Positions 46,141 through 55,556 of a stretch of 64,000 nt of DNA are shown piece by piece (position 1 is the first letter of the stretch; every line of letters begins with the position of its first letter). The notes beneath the pieces were generated by a model. That model did not search any database. It was not told the DNA's origin and worked only from the letters and a program-made list of their open reading frames with translations. This DNA is from Cohnella kolymensis (GTDB lineage: Bacteria > Bacillota > Bacilli > Paenibacillales > Paenibacillaceae). A program made the position numbers and the translations under genes. The stretch is taken from assembly GCF_000829465.1 (NCBI RefSeq), contig NZ_JXAL01000014.1, forward strand, positions 124,001 through 188,000, read 5' to 3'.

Positions 46141-46386
46141 TTAATTCAACCCAACATGTCTGAGCTGTTTCTTTCGAGCAGGTGTGGCTGGGATTTCTAA
46201 TAAGCTCGCTCTAATATCGTCTGCCATCGCCTCAAAGTCCTCAACACAGTTCTTCACAATGTCTATCCATTCGCAATCCCTTTTGGCTCTATCTTCCGGT
46301 GAAAATCGTGGATTGTTAACCCGCTCCTGATCCACTTGGGCCAAATGACAATACTCCTCCAGTGTGTGCAATCTCTTCAAATTCAC
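46141..46386 (-). CDS. Hypothetical protein, 81 residues
   Basis: Starts at GTG 46386 with GGGGAG about 12 bases upstream. The sequence is charged and helical (YCHLAQVDQERVNNP, WIDIVKNCVEDFEAMADDI). Past its stop another frame stays open to 46064 (WVELIKIARVKILEFFEIDL), so the real protein may be about 30 residues longer with a shift near 46150. No family is recognised. Confidence 0.4.
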   Translation of the reverse strand: MNLKRLHTLEEYCHLAQVDQERVNNPRFSPEDRAKRDCEWIDIVKNCVEDFEAMADDIRASLLEIPATPARKKQLRHVGLN

Positions 46387-46411
46387 CCATCATAAACTCC
46401 CCTTTATAAAA

Positions 46412-46446
46412 TAAACCCCGAGGCGGTGCTCCCGCTCCGAGGCCTG
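46412..46446 (-). terminator. Terminator after the DUF262 gene
   Basis: On the minus strand CCTCGG..CGG pairs with CCG..CTCGGGG, followed by TTTATTTTAT. Confidence 0.55.
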
Positions 46447-46467
46447 TATCCGGTGTTTCCGGCCAGT

Positions 46468-48175
46468 TTACACAATGCCTATTGTTGAGACGATTTTATC
46501 AATTAATAACTTTGCCCGTTCTTCATAGAATTGATCGTAATTTATGGGATCCCACAGTGTGTCGTCTAGAGGAATCAGGTGCTCCTTTAGGTAAAGTTGT
46601 TTGTTCTCGACATAGTTATTGATCCATTCATTCAGTGGTTTTGCGTTTTTTAATCCTCTATTTGTACCATAGTCAAGAAGTTGGTAATTAATTATGGTAT
46701 GGATTTTGTAGCTAGCTATGCCCATGCCCAGAAGGATCGACTCAGCATGTATATGATCAATGTCCTGTTTTCTTGTGGTTGATTCGCGATTATATAATAT
46801 GTAGTATAAAAAATTCGAATCAAGTTGGCTCAGTTTATATGAGTCTAACGCAGTATAAAAATTCACCGGGTGATTAAAGTAAATTGAGAATAGTTGTTGC
46901 AAAGGAAATTCTTTATTTTTGTGCGTCTTCATGACGTCTAGGATCTTTCTTATTCCTGTTTTGTAAGGAATCCATCCAGAGCCCCGACTAAAAACTCCAT
47001 TGAGTAAAGACCAGTAAATCCAGTTATAAATTTTCTGGAAGGTTTTGTTTGTTGTATCATAAGTATCAAACATATATTCTAGATTCTCTGTTTCAATATC
47101 GTTTTTATGAAAAATATAATATGCAACAAAATACAATGGTATAAACGAGCGGTTTCCATCCTTGTAATATTCTAATAATTTTGCAACTTTTAAAAATCGT
47201 TTCATTGCTTCTAGTGTTTTTGTAATTCTCTGTTGATTATCAATAGCAAAAGATGCGTGCTGTTCTTCTAACTCCGTCATTTCTTTATTATGTATATCTT
47301 TGAGTATGAAGATTAATTTAATAAGTATCTCTTGCGTAACCCCGATATCTTTATGATCCCTTAACACGCTATCCAAGAAGCCCTCCATTTTCCAATCAAA
47401 GCCTTTCAAAATTGAGGCTACCAAGTCAAATGCAGAAAGCTTTGTGCCACCATCGTTTAGGCGGCGAAAGAGTTCTACAATCCTTTGTCTGTTTGAATTT
47501 TCATTTAATTGTCTATTGATTCGAACTTTAGAAATTCCAATACTATCGAGATTAAACACACTTCTGTAAAAGCGATTTGTATTTTTTCTGATGTGATCCT
47601 TTTCTATATCAGAAACTACCCCTGTGGACGCAATAATTTCATCGGCAATTTGATCTTCATCATTAGTCTCTTTTAGAGATTTAAATAACTTATTTACGGG
47701 GTACCATTTGTGGGTTAGCAAATCTTCACTTTCTCGTTCAGTTGCTTTCTCAGGAAGCTTAGTGCTGTCTTTCTCAAATTTGAAGCCATATTCAAGGTTT
47801 TTATAGTCACTGAATAAATCAAAATAAAGAATCTTACCATTAATGCTTCCCATTAATCCAATATAGAAGCTCTGTAATCTCTGCTGCCCATCAATAATAA
47901 ATAAATGGTCCTTGTGGTTAGTGCTATCATATATTGAGCTTAAGTTCTCACCATTTTTCGTGAAGTGACGATACGCAAATAACGGTTTATTTCCTTCCTC
48001 CTCTTCGATAGCCATAATGCCGCCGAAAGAATTCCCCTTCATCAAAGTATCAAAGAGCAACTCCATTTTTTCCTCTTCCCATACTAATCTTCTTTGTATT
48101 ACAGGTAACACATAACTGTTATCATTTATTTTCGTGACAACCTCTGACACTTTTTTTCGTTTCCCAGTTAGCCAA
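46468..48175 (-). CDS. DUF262 (GmrS-like) protein with C-terminal HNH-type motif; frameshifted near the start
   Basis: The main frame encodes 560 residues. DUF262 signs are LPVIQRRLVWEEEK, FIIDGQQRLQS (ParB-like nucleotide-binding) and ELFRRLNDGGTKLSAFDLV. A DIDHIHAES motif near residue 470 recalls the His-Me finger of DUF1524. Such proteins act as type IV modification-dependent or anti-phage enzymes (GmrSD, SspE, BrxU). The likely true start is TTG 48175 behind GAGGTG, reading MANWETKK; one A too many in the run 48151-48157 breaks the join. As read, translation could still begin at GTG 48150. Confidence 0.75.
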
Positions 48176-48766
48176 ATTCTTCACCTCAAAAAAAAGAATA
48201 TTTATCTGGCAGTAAAAAATTAATATTAAATTACTTAAAAAAAGATTAATTACAGATCTCCTTACTTAGATTTGATATAAGCTTAGATATATAGTTATGA
48301 CATTGCAAGGGTTTTGGGTATACGTAGAGATACGCAATTGGTTTACTATAAGCACTCTACAACCAGGTTGACTCGCCCATTCTATTGCTTTAAAGCATCC
48401 CTGCCACTACTTTTTGTTTAAGCCTGATCCCTTGATCTTTCGTTTCTTCCATTTATGACTCCCTCAGTTAACGTCGAATTTCTTTTACAGACATGAGGAA
48501 ATATTTTCCTTCAATTTTCGATAAAAAATATCCAAATGGGGGAATTTTGACAACAAAGATGTTCAGATGTCGAGAGTAGTGGGCTTAGTTAATTACAGTC
48601 GGCAGTAATCGAATCTACGGTTCAAAGCTTCACTCAAATTTCGTTGTTGTCAACGGCTTTCCAGTGATTTGCAAAGTAATATGTGTGTTTGTTCGTCTGG
48701 CTCGCTCAAAGTCGCTGATTGTTGCCACTGATCATAATGTGGTTCTCGCTAAAATAACTTACATAC
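48176..48766. other. AT-rich gap inside the island
   Basis: No gene can be supported. A 20-codon minus-strand frame near 48390-48455 (METKDQ-like start behind GAGGGAG) ends quickly and may be a remnant. No repeats or hairpins stand out. Confidence 0.5.
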
Positions 48767-49829
48767 TTATCTCTTCTTATTATTTGCTTTGTTTCTCTGC
48801 TCAACAATTATTCTAAGTTGCTCAATATCCAAAATATCATTTTGTCTCCGGTGAATCATTCTATGACAATTGGCACACACGGGGAGTAAGTCTGTTAGAG
48901 GATTTATGTCAGTCAGCTTTCCTTCAAGCGTATATAATGGCTTTGTATGATGAACTTCAATAAAGTCTTTGCCTCGCCCACCGTACACTTCCTCAAAATC
49001 AAATTTGCAAACTACGCAGATAAATCCATGAATTTTTAGAGCCTGTGTTCGATTATGGGAGTCACGTTCATAACGCTTTCCAAAAAAATATCTAACGGTA
49101 CCTTCTGGCCTGCTGGTCTGGTCTTCCATCGCTTCAGATTCAAGATCTTGTTGAATCGTTTCTTCATTAACTGTAGTTGGAAGTTCACTTCATAGGTATT
49201 TTGTGACACTTTTAATAAACGCATTAGAACTGATTCCGCAGCATGAAATAGACCTTTATGAGCCGCTTGTTCGTGACTGGGAAACCGTTGTTTTAGGGCT
49301 GTTGCGAAGTCGCTAAGCCAAAATAAGCGAGTTCTTGGAGACGGTTGCTGATCCATTTGAATTGACGCCGTAAAATGGCGATTTTCGTGAAGAAGTAAAA
49401 TATCTTTACGTTGCCCCTTTTTCATAGAATCTGCATCAAAAAAAGCCACGGATGTCATTTGGCACTCCCGTTCCCTTATATAAAAACGTTGATTTATCTA
49501 ATGATTTAATGGCTACAAACTTTCCAATTAACAGCCAAGAATGACTTTGTTGAACTGTTTCATCTTTATCATTTTCTCTTGTTAAAATATCAAAACCACA
49601 CTTGATAAGAAATTGATTCGCTTCTACCCCACCATTAAAGTTGTCCGTTCCCCAATCTTGTCCATTACAAAAAAAAATTGGCCTTTAAAATAACATACTT
49701 TGGGGGATACTTCTTTTCGTTATGCAACAAATCAAATTTGGTAGACTTATGTTGAGGTGGCACCCCTTCTCGGTCAATCAAGTCAATCGCCTGAATAATA
49801 TGCTGTCTTTGAATATTTTGTGGAATCAT
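48767..49829 (-). pseudogene. ScoMcrA-like HNH restriction endonuclease, frameshifted in at least three places
   Basis: ATG 49829 follows AGGAG. Pieces in different frames join into one protein of about 350 residues: an N-terminal domain (HIIQAIDLIDREGVPPQ, KYPPKYVILKAN) like the ScoMcrA N-terminal domain, a middle part (FFDADSMKKGQ, SPRTRLFW), and a C-terminal HNH nuclease (CVVCKFDFEEVYG, FIEVHHTKPL, LLPVCANCHRMIHR). ScoMcrA enzymes cut phosphorothioated or methylated DNA. Breaks lie at 49669-49677 (nine A), 49439-49445 (seven A) and about 49181-49195. Confidence 0.65.
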
Positions 49830-49861
49830 CGTCTAGCCACTCCTACCGTTTTGTGGATTTA

Positions 49862-50149
49862 TCATCCATTGCTGATGACAAAATTGCGTTTAAAACGATG
49901 ACAAAATGAGCATGTTTTTAGATTGATGCCCTTATTGCATTTGATTTGGTAACCCAATGTTGGGTGCTTAATTATCGCCTGTAAATGTTTTGCTCGAATA
50001 TTTTCAAAATACTGATCTTGAAGCAACAAATCGTTATATCTATATCGGTTACCTCCTTTGTCTTTAACGCCCTCTAGTATAGGCAACACGATGTACTTAC
50101 GAGTAACAGGATCGAATGGCTGAATAGCCAAACCCAGCTTTCGAGTCAA
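49862..50149 (-). CDS. Hypothetical protein or fragment, 95 residues
   Basis: An open frame from TTG 50149 with a weak ribosome site. The sequence is basic and ends CNKGINLKTCSFCHRFKRNF, so it contains a Cys cluster that may be part of a zinc ribbon. It may be the remains of a larger protein. No family is recognised. Confidence 0.35.
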   Translation of the reverse strand: MTRKLGLAIQPFDPVTRKYIVLPILEGVKDKGGNRYRYNDLLLQDQYFENIRAKHLQAIIKHPTLGYQIKCNKGINLKTCSFCHRFKRNFVISNG

Positions 50150-50201
50150 AGTCTTTTCTACTTAAATTAAAATTAATCTCGCTGAGTTACTCGGCTTGTT
50201 T

Positions 50202-50399
50202 TCAAATCATCCCTTCGGAATCTGTTAGCTTTTCAATGTGAGCAGTTTCTGCAGCTTTTGTATGTGTATAAGAATATGTGTAACAATCTTCCTCCAATAG
50301 TTGATAGGATCTTTTGTCTTCTAATCTAGAAGTAAGCTGTATTGAATATTCTTTAGGTACTGACTTTTTTCCTGTTTCCACGACAATAAAAAATGACAT
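50202..50399 (-). CDS. Possible small protein, 65 residues
   Basis: The likely protein part begins at the in-frame MSFFIVVETGKKS and ends LTDSEGMI; the upstream open frame crosses a G-rich patch and is probably not coding. No family is recognised. Confidence 0.3.
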   Translation of the reverse strand: MSFFIVVETGKKSVPKEYSIQLTSRLEDKRSYQLLEEDCYTYSYTHTKAAETAHIEKLTDSEGMI

Positions 50400-50464
50400 A
50401 TTTGTCTGCCATCTTAAAAATACACTTGGCAGATGGTACCTATTGCGTGCGAAGCTTGGCAGGT

Positions 50465-50519
50465 CGCCCTGGCGGGGTGCACCCCGGGGGGAGGGGGGGA
50501 GCACTGTGCTCTCTCCTCC
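50465..50519. other. Short GC-rich patch with G-runs
   Basis: GG, GGGG, a run of six G (50486-50491) and a run of seven G (50493-50499) occur within 30 bases, flanked by GGTGCACC and by GAGCAC-TGTGCTC. The surroundings are AT-rich. The run could form a G-quadruplex on the plus strand. Confidence 0.5.
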
Positions 50520-50758
50520 CGTATCATTTTCCATTTTTCGCATCCGGTCTATATTAGAGGCACGGACTCCAAACGATGAGCAACCTACCACTCCATCGTG
50601 CTATATGTCATTTTAGAACCAACTTCTCAACATATATTGAAGCTGGAACACTATATCTTCCTCGGGCTCAACTATGGACAGCACTCAAGTACCTTGTGAT
50701 CTCTCCAATGAATCTTTCACTACTGTAAATGTAAAGCGTAACCGCCAATCAACCGCAG

Positions 50759-51031
50759 CTACTCGGTCATCAAACCAATGTCGTCAGTATCAATGAACTG
50801 AACAGAAAGTACATTCTCACAGTGCCATTTACTAGGATTCACTGTCACGTCCACCGCCAGGCTTTGGGGTGAGTCATTTATTTTTTCTTTTAACGCCTGA
50901 ATCTTTTTCGCCAATGTGTCATCGGAGGCAGAACAGAGGTTTCCACTACCGAATCGACATCCGGTATCGAAGGGGCAGTTTCCCTTGACTAGCAGCGTTT
51001 CACCAATTGCATTTAAAATACGTTGGTTCAT
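50759..51031 (-). CDS. Hypothetical protein, 90 residues
   Basis: ATG 51031 lies behind GAAAGGACG. The protein has cysteines in NCPFDTGCRFGSGNLCSAS, suggesting a metal or disulfide site, and a beta-rich end. It sits in the replication module of the island just downstream of the HGG protein gene. Family unknown. Confidence 0.5.
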   Translation of the reverse strand: MNQRILNAIGETLLVKGNCPFDTGCRFGSGNLCSASDDTLAKKIQALKEKINDSPQSLAVDVTVNPSKWHCENVLSVQFIDTDDIGLMTE

Positions 51032-51088
51032 TGTGAACGTCCTTTCGATTTCAGGTTTGTTTGCCGGCGTTACAATACTTGCTAAGAG

Positions 51089-51574
51089 TCACCACTTCAA
51101 TTGACTCAAACGACTGGCAACCCGTTCTATTACATAATCATCCGTTATCTCTTGATGAATAATTAAGGTAATCTGCTGCACGACCGCCTGAACTTCCGCG
51201 ACTTGCAAGATATACTTTTCACCATGCTCTATTTTGTTAAGTCGCTCGATATCTCTGGACACCTTTTCAGATAGATCAGCGAAAAACCGTATGTCATCAG
51301 GACTCATCCCCGCCTCAAACTGATTTATACGATCCAGTAAAAGTGCTTGTTTGAATGCTATTTGCTGACGCAAATTGATTAAATCCGGATCATCTAGCAG
51401 TGATTGAACAGTATCGCTTAATGTATGTTTGAGATACTTGCTATAGAGCCCATGCTTGATTTTTGAAGCACCGCCGTGCAGTTTGCAGCGGCCCACCCCA
51501 ACATGAGAGGTTCCCCAACCAGCTGGACGCTGGCAAGGCTTCCCACCTCTTCCCTTCGCCTCACAAACCGCCAT
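51089..51574 (-). CDS. Phage-type HGG zinc-motif protein
   Basis: The 161-residue protein begins CEAKGRGGKPCQRPAGWG and GRCKLHGGAS, the Cys-Cys-Cys-His HGG motif found in many phage and satellite proteins, some annotated near terminase small subunits. The remainder is a long helical region. GGAG precedes the ATG. Its place next to the primase suggests a mobile-element function in replication or packaging; the exact role is unknown. Confidence 0.7.
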   Translation of the reverse strand: MAVCEAKGRGGKPCQRPAGWGTSHVGVGRCKLHGGASKIKHGLYSKYLKHTLSDTVQSLLDDPDLINLRQQIAFKQALLLDRINQFEAGMSPDDIRFFADLSEKVSRDIERLNKIEHGEKYILQVAEVQAVVQQITLIIHQEITDDYVIERVASRLSQLKW

Positions 51575-51734
51575 ATGGATTCATCTCCATCCGAGTGTCA
51601 TGGACTATCAACTATCAAAGAACATGGTTATACAAAAGTTAAAGAGCCGACTCTCTATATATGAATTGATTTACCTATAAAACTTGGTAAGCACAATATC
51701 TCCTATAGAGAATCAACTCTCACTTTTGTATGAA

Positions 51735-53864
51735 CTAATCTATTGTTATTCCTTCCCAATGCTCTGGCTGCTTGTACCTTCTGGCTTTAATTAGTTTCGG
51801 GTATTGCTCGCTTAAACGTTTGTTGAAATGAGTTCTGCCAAGGGGATGTACACCTGATTCTTCACACCAATGCCGATACCTGCTATAGAGCACCGTTGTC
51901 CTGCACTCCGCCTTTTCTTCTAGCTCGCAACAGTCATCCACAAAGGCAGCCACCGAATCCACTTCCTTGAGGAAGATCTCAATTGCCGCTGTTGTTGTCT
52001 CGGACGACGTGAATTCTTTATTATATTGCAGCCTGTTAAGCCCGTCTAAAGCAAGGTTTAACAGGCCGCTTAGCTCTTCTGGCGTAGTCAGCTTGTAAAT
52101 CAGGTCAGGATCAGCAGTTTTTCCATAGTCAAAGCTGTTTGGAAACGGAACGACGCTCCATCTTCGCATGAATGCTTTTGACAGATCCTTGCTGCCAGGT
52201 AGTTCATTTGCAGAGAAAAGCATCTTAGCATAAGGTCTGAAATAAAAAGGATCTTTGCCCTTTCGTTCCGCGTCAATCTCATCTCCAGAAACAATGGCTT
52301 TGAAAATAGAGCTTGTTTCAAGACTGCGACTTGAGATGTCAGCAAAGGAATTCAACAATGTACCCTGTAAATCCGCCCTCTTCCAACGACTATCCGCAAG
52401 TTCTTGCAACGGAATACTCGTCGTGTTGCATTTACCAAGGAAAGTAGAAATTAACTTGATGAATGTCGAATTTCCATTCGCCCCAGTCCCGGTTAGCATT
52501 AATGCTTTCTCGTACTTTGCATTCATGATCAGACAGTAGCCGATAAATTCAAGGACAGTATGGATTGTATCCGCGGGAAGCACTTCAGCCAAAAAGGTTT
52601 CAATTTGAGGACACTTCGCATTCTGATCATACGTCACTGGAAGTTGAATAGTCGAAAGTCGCTCAGGTATGTGGGGGCTTAACGATCTGTTTGCAAGGTC
52701 GAACAACCCGTTCAGCAAACTGATTCGACCGTCATCGGAATTGAACTCGTTTGGCTCTACATACGTTTGAGTTTCAATGTAGTGAGCAACTTCTTTAACT
52801 CGGTTGATTCGGTACTCGTTACCAAGCATTCTCTGGCAGTATTGGCGGATCGCAATTTCACCATTAGCCCTGTACATGCCATTTTGGTAATTGAATAACT
52901 GGTTGCCGTCAAAAAAACACGGCATCCCTTGAAGTATGTCATTAGCCAGTAGTGCGGGAACAAACCGATTACCATCAAAATATTTACGTAATACGTCGAT
53001 TTCTACCTTACCGGCAGAAGGCTCATGCAGCGGGGTTTGCTTGCTCAGCAAGGCTAAAAACGCTTCAGGTGAATTGCCTAGGGCAAACCAGTCTGTTACA
53101 TCCCCTTTACATGGCAAGTCAGGTAAACCGATGATGCTAACCGACCTGGCATACCTCCCAACGGTGCTAGATACCTCTTGTGCGTGCTTGCGACCGATAT
53201 CGTCGTTGTCAGGAATGATATAGACTTCAGCGTTCCAAAAGTAACAGTTATACTCGTCATCTCGGTTCCATTTCAATGCACCACCCATGTTAGTCGTTGC
53301 AACCAAGCCAATATCCTGAAATTTATTGTTCACTGTATCGGCATCTTTTTCACCTTCAACAATAACAACAGGCAAACCTCGATCAATAGCTGAAATGACT
53401 CGCGGCAATTGATATGGCAGCGGTCGATGCTGTCCTTTACCTACGAACCATTGCCCATTAACAGCATGATACATCATAATTTTCTTTCCCTGCGGTGAAG
53501 GGTCACGACCAACAAGAAATACCGGGTTGCCAATGTTGTCTTGATAAATATGTTCCTGCTCATGCTTATGAAATTTTTTTATTGCAGGAGGTGCTATCGC
53601 TTCCGGAAGGTTTGGCTCACTGAGAAAAGCCGGGAATTTAAATCCCAGCCTCTCAGACAATACTTGAATGCTGCCTCCACCACAGCCACTAAAACAATGC
53701 CAAACGCCTTTTACAGGGTTTACGGAGAAACTAGGCGTCTGGTCGTCATGAAATGGGCAGCGTGTTTGACCTTCCTCGTGACTCCAGCGGATTGGATGTG
53801 GGAGCATTTCTTCAATAAGGTTTCGGATATTTGCCGAGACTAACCACCTTTCATTCCAACTCAT
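51735..53864 (-). CDS. P4-type primase-helicase of the island
   Basis: The 709-residue protein has an N-terminal CHC2 zinc finger (CPFHDDQTPSFSV and CFSGCGGG), a Toprim-like segment (VVIVEGEKDADT), and a C-terminal superfamily 3 helicase with Walker A TGTGANGNST and a MLFSANELPGS sensor-like strand. Together these would allow replication from the element's own origin. ATG 53864 follows AAGGAG and overlaps the upstream gene's stop. It appears intact. Confidence 0.9.
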   Translation of the reverse strand: MSWNERWLVSANIRNLIEEMLPHPIRWSHEEGQTRCPFHDDQTPSFSVNPVKGVWHCFSGCGGGSIQVLSERLGFKFPAFLSEPNLPEAIAPPAIKKFHKHEQEHIYQDNIGNPVFLVGRDPSPQGKKIMMYHAVNGQWFVGKGQHRPLPYQLPRVISAIDRGLPVVIVEGEKDADTVNNKFQDIGLVATTNMGGALKWNRDDEYNCYFWNAEVYIIPDNDDIGRKHAQEVSSTVGRYARSVSIIGLPDLPCKGDVTDWFALGNSPEAFLALLSKQTPLHEPSAGKVEIDVLRKYFDGNRFVPALLANDILQGMPCFFDGNQLFNYQNGMYRANGEIAIRQYCQRMLGNEYRINRVKEVAHYIETQTYVEPNEFNSDDGRISLLNGLFDLANRSLSPHIPERLSTIQLPVTYDQNAKCPQIETFLAEVLPADTIHTVLEFIGYCLIMNAKYEKALMLTGTGANGNSTFIKLISTFLGKCNTTSIPLQELADSRWKRADLQGTLLNSFADISSRSLETSSIFKAIVSGDEIDAERKGKDPFYFRPYAKMLFSANELPGSKDLSKAFMRRWSVVPFPNSFDYGKTADPDLIYKLTTPEELSGLLNLALDGLNRLQYNKEFTSSETTTAAIEIFLKEVDSVAAFVDDCCELEEKAECRTTVLYSRYRHWCEESGVHPLGRTHFNKRLSEQYPKLIKARRYKQPEHWEGITID

Positions 53865-54202
53865 TTTTTCTGCTCCTTCCTTTTAACTGTCCGGTTGTTC
53901 CAAAACTTCAGCGGCAAATAATACCGACTGCCAAATTTGCCGACTCTTCGCTGAATGGCATTGCTTTTAAACGTGAAAACATCTGTTTCATAAACTTCGC
54001 CGATATCGCACACTGTGAGTTCAATTTTTTGAGCTCCAAACCGCAATGCATCGTCCATGTAACCCTTATCGAGACCAAAAGCATCTAAATAGAGAAGCTT
54101 ATCACGACTCTTCACCGTTTTACGGAAAACCTTATCGTCCCCGAGAGTGCCAGCATGAACACGCCTTCCATTGTAATCAACGAATAAATTTAGTAAACTC
54201 AT
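53861..54202 (-). CDS. Hypothetical protein, 113 residues
   Basis: The sequence shows a beta-rich start (NLFVDYNGRRVHAGTLGDD) and a basic end (FWNNRTVKRKEQKK). GAAAGGAATGG lies upstream. Its stop overlaps the primase ATG, so it is coupled to replication functions. Family unknown. Confidence 0.55.
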   Translation of the reverse strand: MSLLNLFVDYNGRRVHAGTLGDDKVFRKTVKSRDKLLYLDAFGLDKGYMDDALRFGAQKIELTVCDIGEVYETDVFTFKSNAIQRRVGKFGSRYYLPLKFWNNRTVKRKEQKK

Positions 54203-54249
54203 CTTATAACCATTCCTTTCGGGCCGACCGCGAATCGGCCCATTTTTTT

Positions 54250-54468
54250 TTAAATCATTGGAATCAGCGATCCGCTTTCATCAAACAGCTCTGATTCGGA
54301 GACATTCAAGCTGGATGCCAAAGCTGCACGTAATTTCGGCCAGGCTCGTCTGTGATGACGCTCAACCTGTGCGATCGATGCCGGATGAATACCTGCTTGG
54401 CGTGAAAGTTCAACTTGTGAAATTCCTTTGGATCTGCGTAAGTATTCCAATTTGCTCAATTTGCTCAA
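54250..54468 (-). CDS. XRE-family helix-turn-helix regulator
   Basis: The 72-residue protein is a single Cro/CI-type domain: LEYLRRSKGISQVELSRQAGIHPASIAQVER. TTG 54468 follows AAAGGAGG. It is the first gene of the minus-strand island transcript and is a likely repressor of the replication genes. Confidence 0.85.
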   Translation of the reverse strand: MSKLSKLEYLRRSKGISQVELSRQAGIHPASIAQVERHHRRAWPKLRAALASSLNVSESELFDESGSLIPMI

Positions 54469-54488
54469 TGTTTACCTCCTTTCCAGAG

Positions 54489-54554
54489 TCGAAACAAAAA
54501 AGGGACCACCGGGAAAACGGCAAATGCCGCTTTCCTCGATGGTCCCTTATAGGG
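54489..54554. terminator. Long nested hairpin before the XRE gene
   Basis: AAAAGGGACCACCGGGAAAACGGC pairs in part with GCCG..TTTCC..GATGGTCCCTT. It has both A and T runs and probably insulates the XRE transcript from outside transcription. The remaining bases to the right tRNA hold only its promoter. Confidence 0.6.
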
Positions 54555-54655
54555 ACTCTAATTTTGATGGTATTATGCTACAGATACGCTGTTACAAGTA
54601 GATCATATCAAATCAACTGGATTCATGGCAATCATTATTATTTTAAGCTGTGTTC

Positions 54656-54684
54656 TTGCAGTATATGGCTCCTACCGCTATAAT
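54656..54684 (+). promoter_or_regulatory. Promoter before the right tRNA-Val
   Basis: TTGCAG, 17-base spacer, TATAAT, ending 47 bases before the tRNA. Confidence 0.55.
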
Positions 54685-54726
54685 TATCAGCAAGTGGGAC
54701 GGTAATTGGCCGTTTAACGTTGATAC

Positions 54727-54815
54727 GACATGATCTGATAGCTCAGCTGGGAGAGCACCATCTTGACAGGGTGGGGGTCACAGGTTCGATCCCTGTTCAG
54801 ATCACCATACATAAA
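54727..54815 (+). repeat. attR: right 89-bp direct repeat of the island
   Basis: Identical to 39303-39391. A terminator hairpin directly follows, which is missing at the left copy. Confidence 0.88.
54732..54807 (+). tRNA. tRNA-Val (anticodon GAC), right copy
   Basis: Identical in all 76 bases to the left copy, including the encoded CCA. Confidence 0.95.
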
Positions 54816-54818
54816 CTC

Positions 54819-54848
54819 CGAGAAGCCTTGAACGATAAGGCTTCTTTT
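54819..54848 (+). terminator. Terminator of the tRNA-Val unit
   Basis: GAAGCCTT pairs with AAGGCTTC around a short loop, followed by eight T residues. It is probably the original chromosomal terminator, now 15 kb from the promoter. Confidence 0.8.
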
Positions 54849-54939
54849 TTTTGTCTTGGTGAAACCTCGATTTTGTTTTTTAACTTTTAGTCACGTATTG
54901 GTCGTATGACCTATTTTGGTCACATTATTGAGTACTTTA

Positions 54940-55368
54940 TTATGAACTTTTCTCTACTTTGAACACAAACTTCCATGTTGCAATATTTCCAGAGTATCGA
55001 CCACGATTTTCGGTCACTGTCACTTTCAGTGGCTTGTGTATTGCCTTCGTTATAGATGACACCTTGATGGTCGCATTTGATTCCCCATAATCGGGATATT
55101 TATCTTGTTCTTGAGCTTCTGCCTTTAACCTGATTTTATCGGTTGTTTTCAAATTCAAAACCACGGTACTCCCCTCTTCAACAACTTTTCCATTTATGTA
55201 GCCGCCCCACCACCATTCATTGCCTACGTGGTTGTTTTCGTCAAGCGTAGCACTAACAAATGTAATTTTGAGCTTTACCGTTTTACTAGCCGCAGACGTA
55301 GGTACAACTGACACAGTGAGTAATAGAATTGAGAATAACCAAAGCTTAGTCAATTTGAAAACCAACAT
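54940..55368 (-). CDS. Secreted hypothetical protein, 142 residues
   Basis: A signal peptide (LWLFSILLLTVSVVPTSAAS) is followed by a beta-rich domain with NEWWWGGYINGKVV and a charged C-terminus. No catalytic motif or family is recognised. GGAGATGGTG precedes the start. Confidence 0.6.
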   Translation of the reverse strand: MLVFKLTKLWLFSILLLTVSVVPTSAASKTVKLKITFVSATLDENNHVGNEWWWGGYINGKVVEEGSTVVLNLKTTDKIRLKAEAQEQDKYPDYGESNATIKVSSITKAIHKPLKVTVTENRGRYSGNIATWKFVFKVEKSS

Positions 55369-55505
55369 TCACCATCTCCTTATTTAATTTTCACTTCAAT
55401 TATTTATAGCATATTTTTCCATTTATAATAAGTATTTTACTTTTTATACCAGTCACCGTTTATTGATCTCTATCAAACCAAACTATTCGGTAACCCCGAT
55501 AGAAT

Positions 55506-55537
55506 GAAAAAAAGCCGACCCGGAAGGATCGACTTTA
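55506..55537 (-). terminator. Terminator after the small lipoprotein gene
   Basis: On the minus strand AGTCGATCC pairs with GGGTCGGCT, followed by seven T residues. Confidence 0.75.
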
Positions 55538-55556
55538 TGTTGGAATGAAAGAAAAC

